A DNA stretch of 45,008 bases, taken from positions 1 to 45,008 of the forward strand of contig CBFHYU010000019.1 of NCBI GenBank assembly GCA_965660165.1, read 5' to 3'. The stretch is from WTJO01 sp965660165 (GTDB taxonomy: Bacteria > Pseudomonadota > Alphaproteobacteria > Puniceispirillales > Puniceispirillaceae). Every line of letters begins with the position of its first letter. Position 1 is the first letter of the stretch. Shown here piece by piece: positions 44,922 through 45,008 of this stretch. A program made the translations under genes and the position numbers. The notes beneath the pieces are model-generated. The model saw nothing but the letters and a program-made list of their open reading frames with translations. It made no database searches and was not told where the DNA came from.

Positions 44922-45008
44922 GGCAATTCCAAAATTATCTGAATGTGTTGGAATAAGATTTAAAGAATTATTTTCTGATTTTCCAGACGACTTACTGCTC
45001 AACAAAGG
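44908..45008 (+). CDS. Partial ORF running off the window
   Basis: ATG at 44908, after GATGGGAATT, opens a frame that stays open for 33 codons to the window edge (MYLHEAIPKLSECVGIRF and on). It is too short to classify. Composition is AT-rich, like the preceding ORF. Confidence 0.4.
   Translation, partial: MYLHEAIPKLSECVGIRFKELFSDFPDDLLLNK

Overview
The window reads as a chromosomal segment of a free-living, probably marine, alphaproteobacterium of moderate GC content, possibly SAR116-like. This rests on gene content: a DUF1489 protein (an alphaproteobacterial family), a P-II/Amt pair and GlnE, a complete TRAP transporter, a PCu(A)C copper chaperone, an outer-membrane beta-barrel, and an rlmE-guaB-guaA run. 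The genus cannot be fixed by reading alone. No rRNA, tRNA, CRISPR array, transposase or integrase was seen.

Layout. 1-2450 looks accessory: a terminator-like hairpin, an AT-rich coiled-coil protein, a small protein resembling a nitrile-hydratase-like RiPP leader, and an FkbM methyltransferase upstream of it on the same strand. 2446-10480 holds two DUF1330 paralogues, a 2-hydroxyacid dehydrogenase followed by a DegT aminotransferase, small membrane proteins, DUF2805, a HupE/PCu(A)C metal pair, a secreted four-cysteine protein, a SAF-type oxidoreductase and a small outer-membrane protein. 10550-15450 (minus strand) is a TRAP operon dctP-dctQ-dctM in which both membrane subunits are enlarged; hairpins lie after dctP and after dctM. 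15621-20217 has a Gate-domain protein, a SET-domain protein and a subtilase autotransporter. 20214-22301 (minus) has a PfkB kinase and a GT9 glycosyltransferase.

The most unusual stretch is 22436-22670 on the plus strand. It has a candidate promoter, a Shine-Dalgarno with 12 bases matching the 16S rRNA tail, a 16-codon ORF, three mutually exclusive pairings, and a strong intrinsic terminator, with no plus-strand gene directly downstream. It looks like a free-standing structured small RNA or micro-protein gene.

22691-31896 holds a LysR regulator, glnK-amtB, ltaE, mgtE, a DUF1489 protein, a secreted nuclease, an MFS transporter and a YeeE/YedE sulfur-transport pair. 31880-36140 (minus) is a MATE exporter translationally coupled to glnE. 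36342-44658 (plus) is an RND adaptor-permease pair followed without a gap by rlmE, then guaB and guaA. After guaA the DNA becomes very AT-rich with unrecognised ORFs; because the guaA 3' end is a known integration site for mobile islands, the window may end inside one.

Nitrogen genes occur in two places: glnK-amtB senses and imports ammonium, while glnE adjusts glutamine synthetase by adenylylation. Purine synthesis (guaB, guaA) is contiguous.
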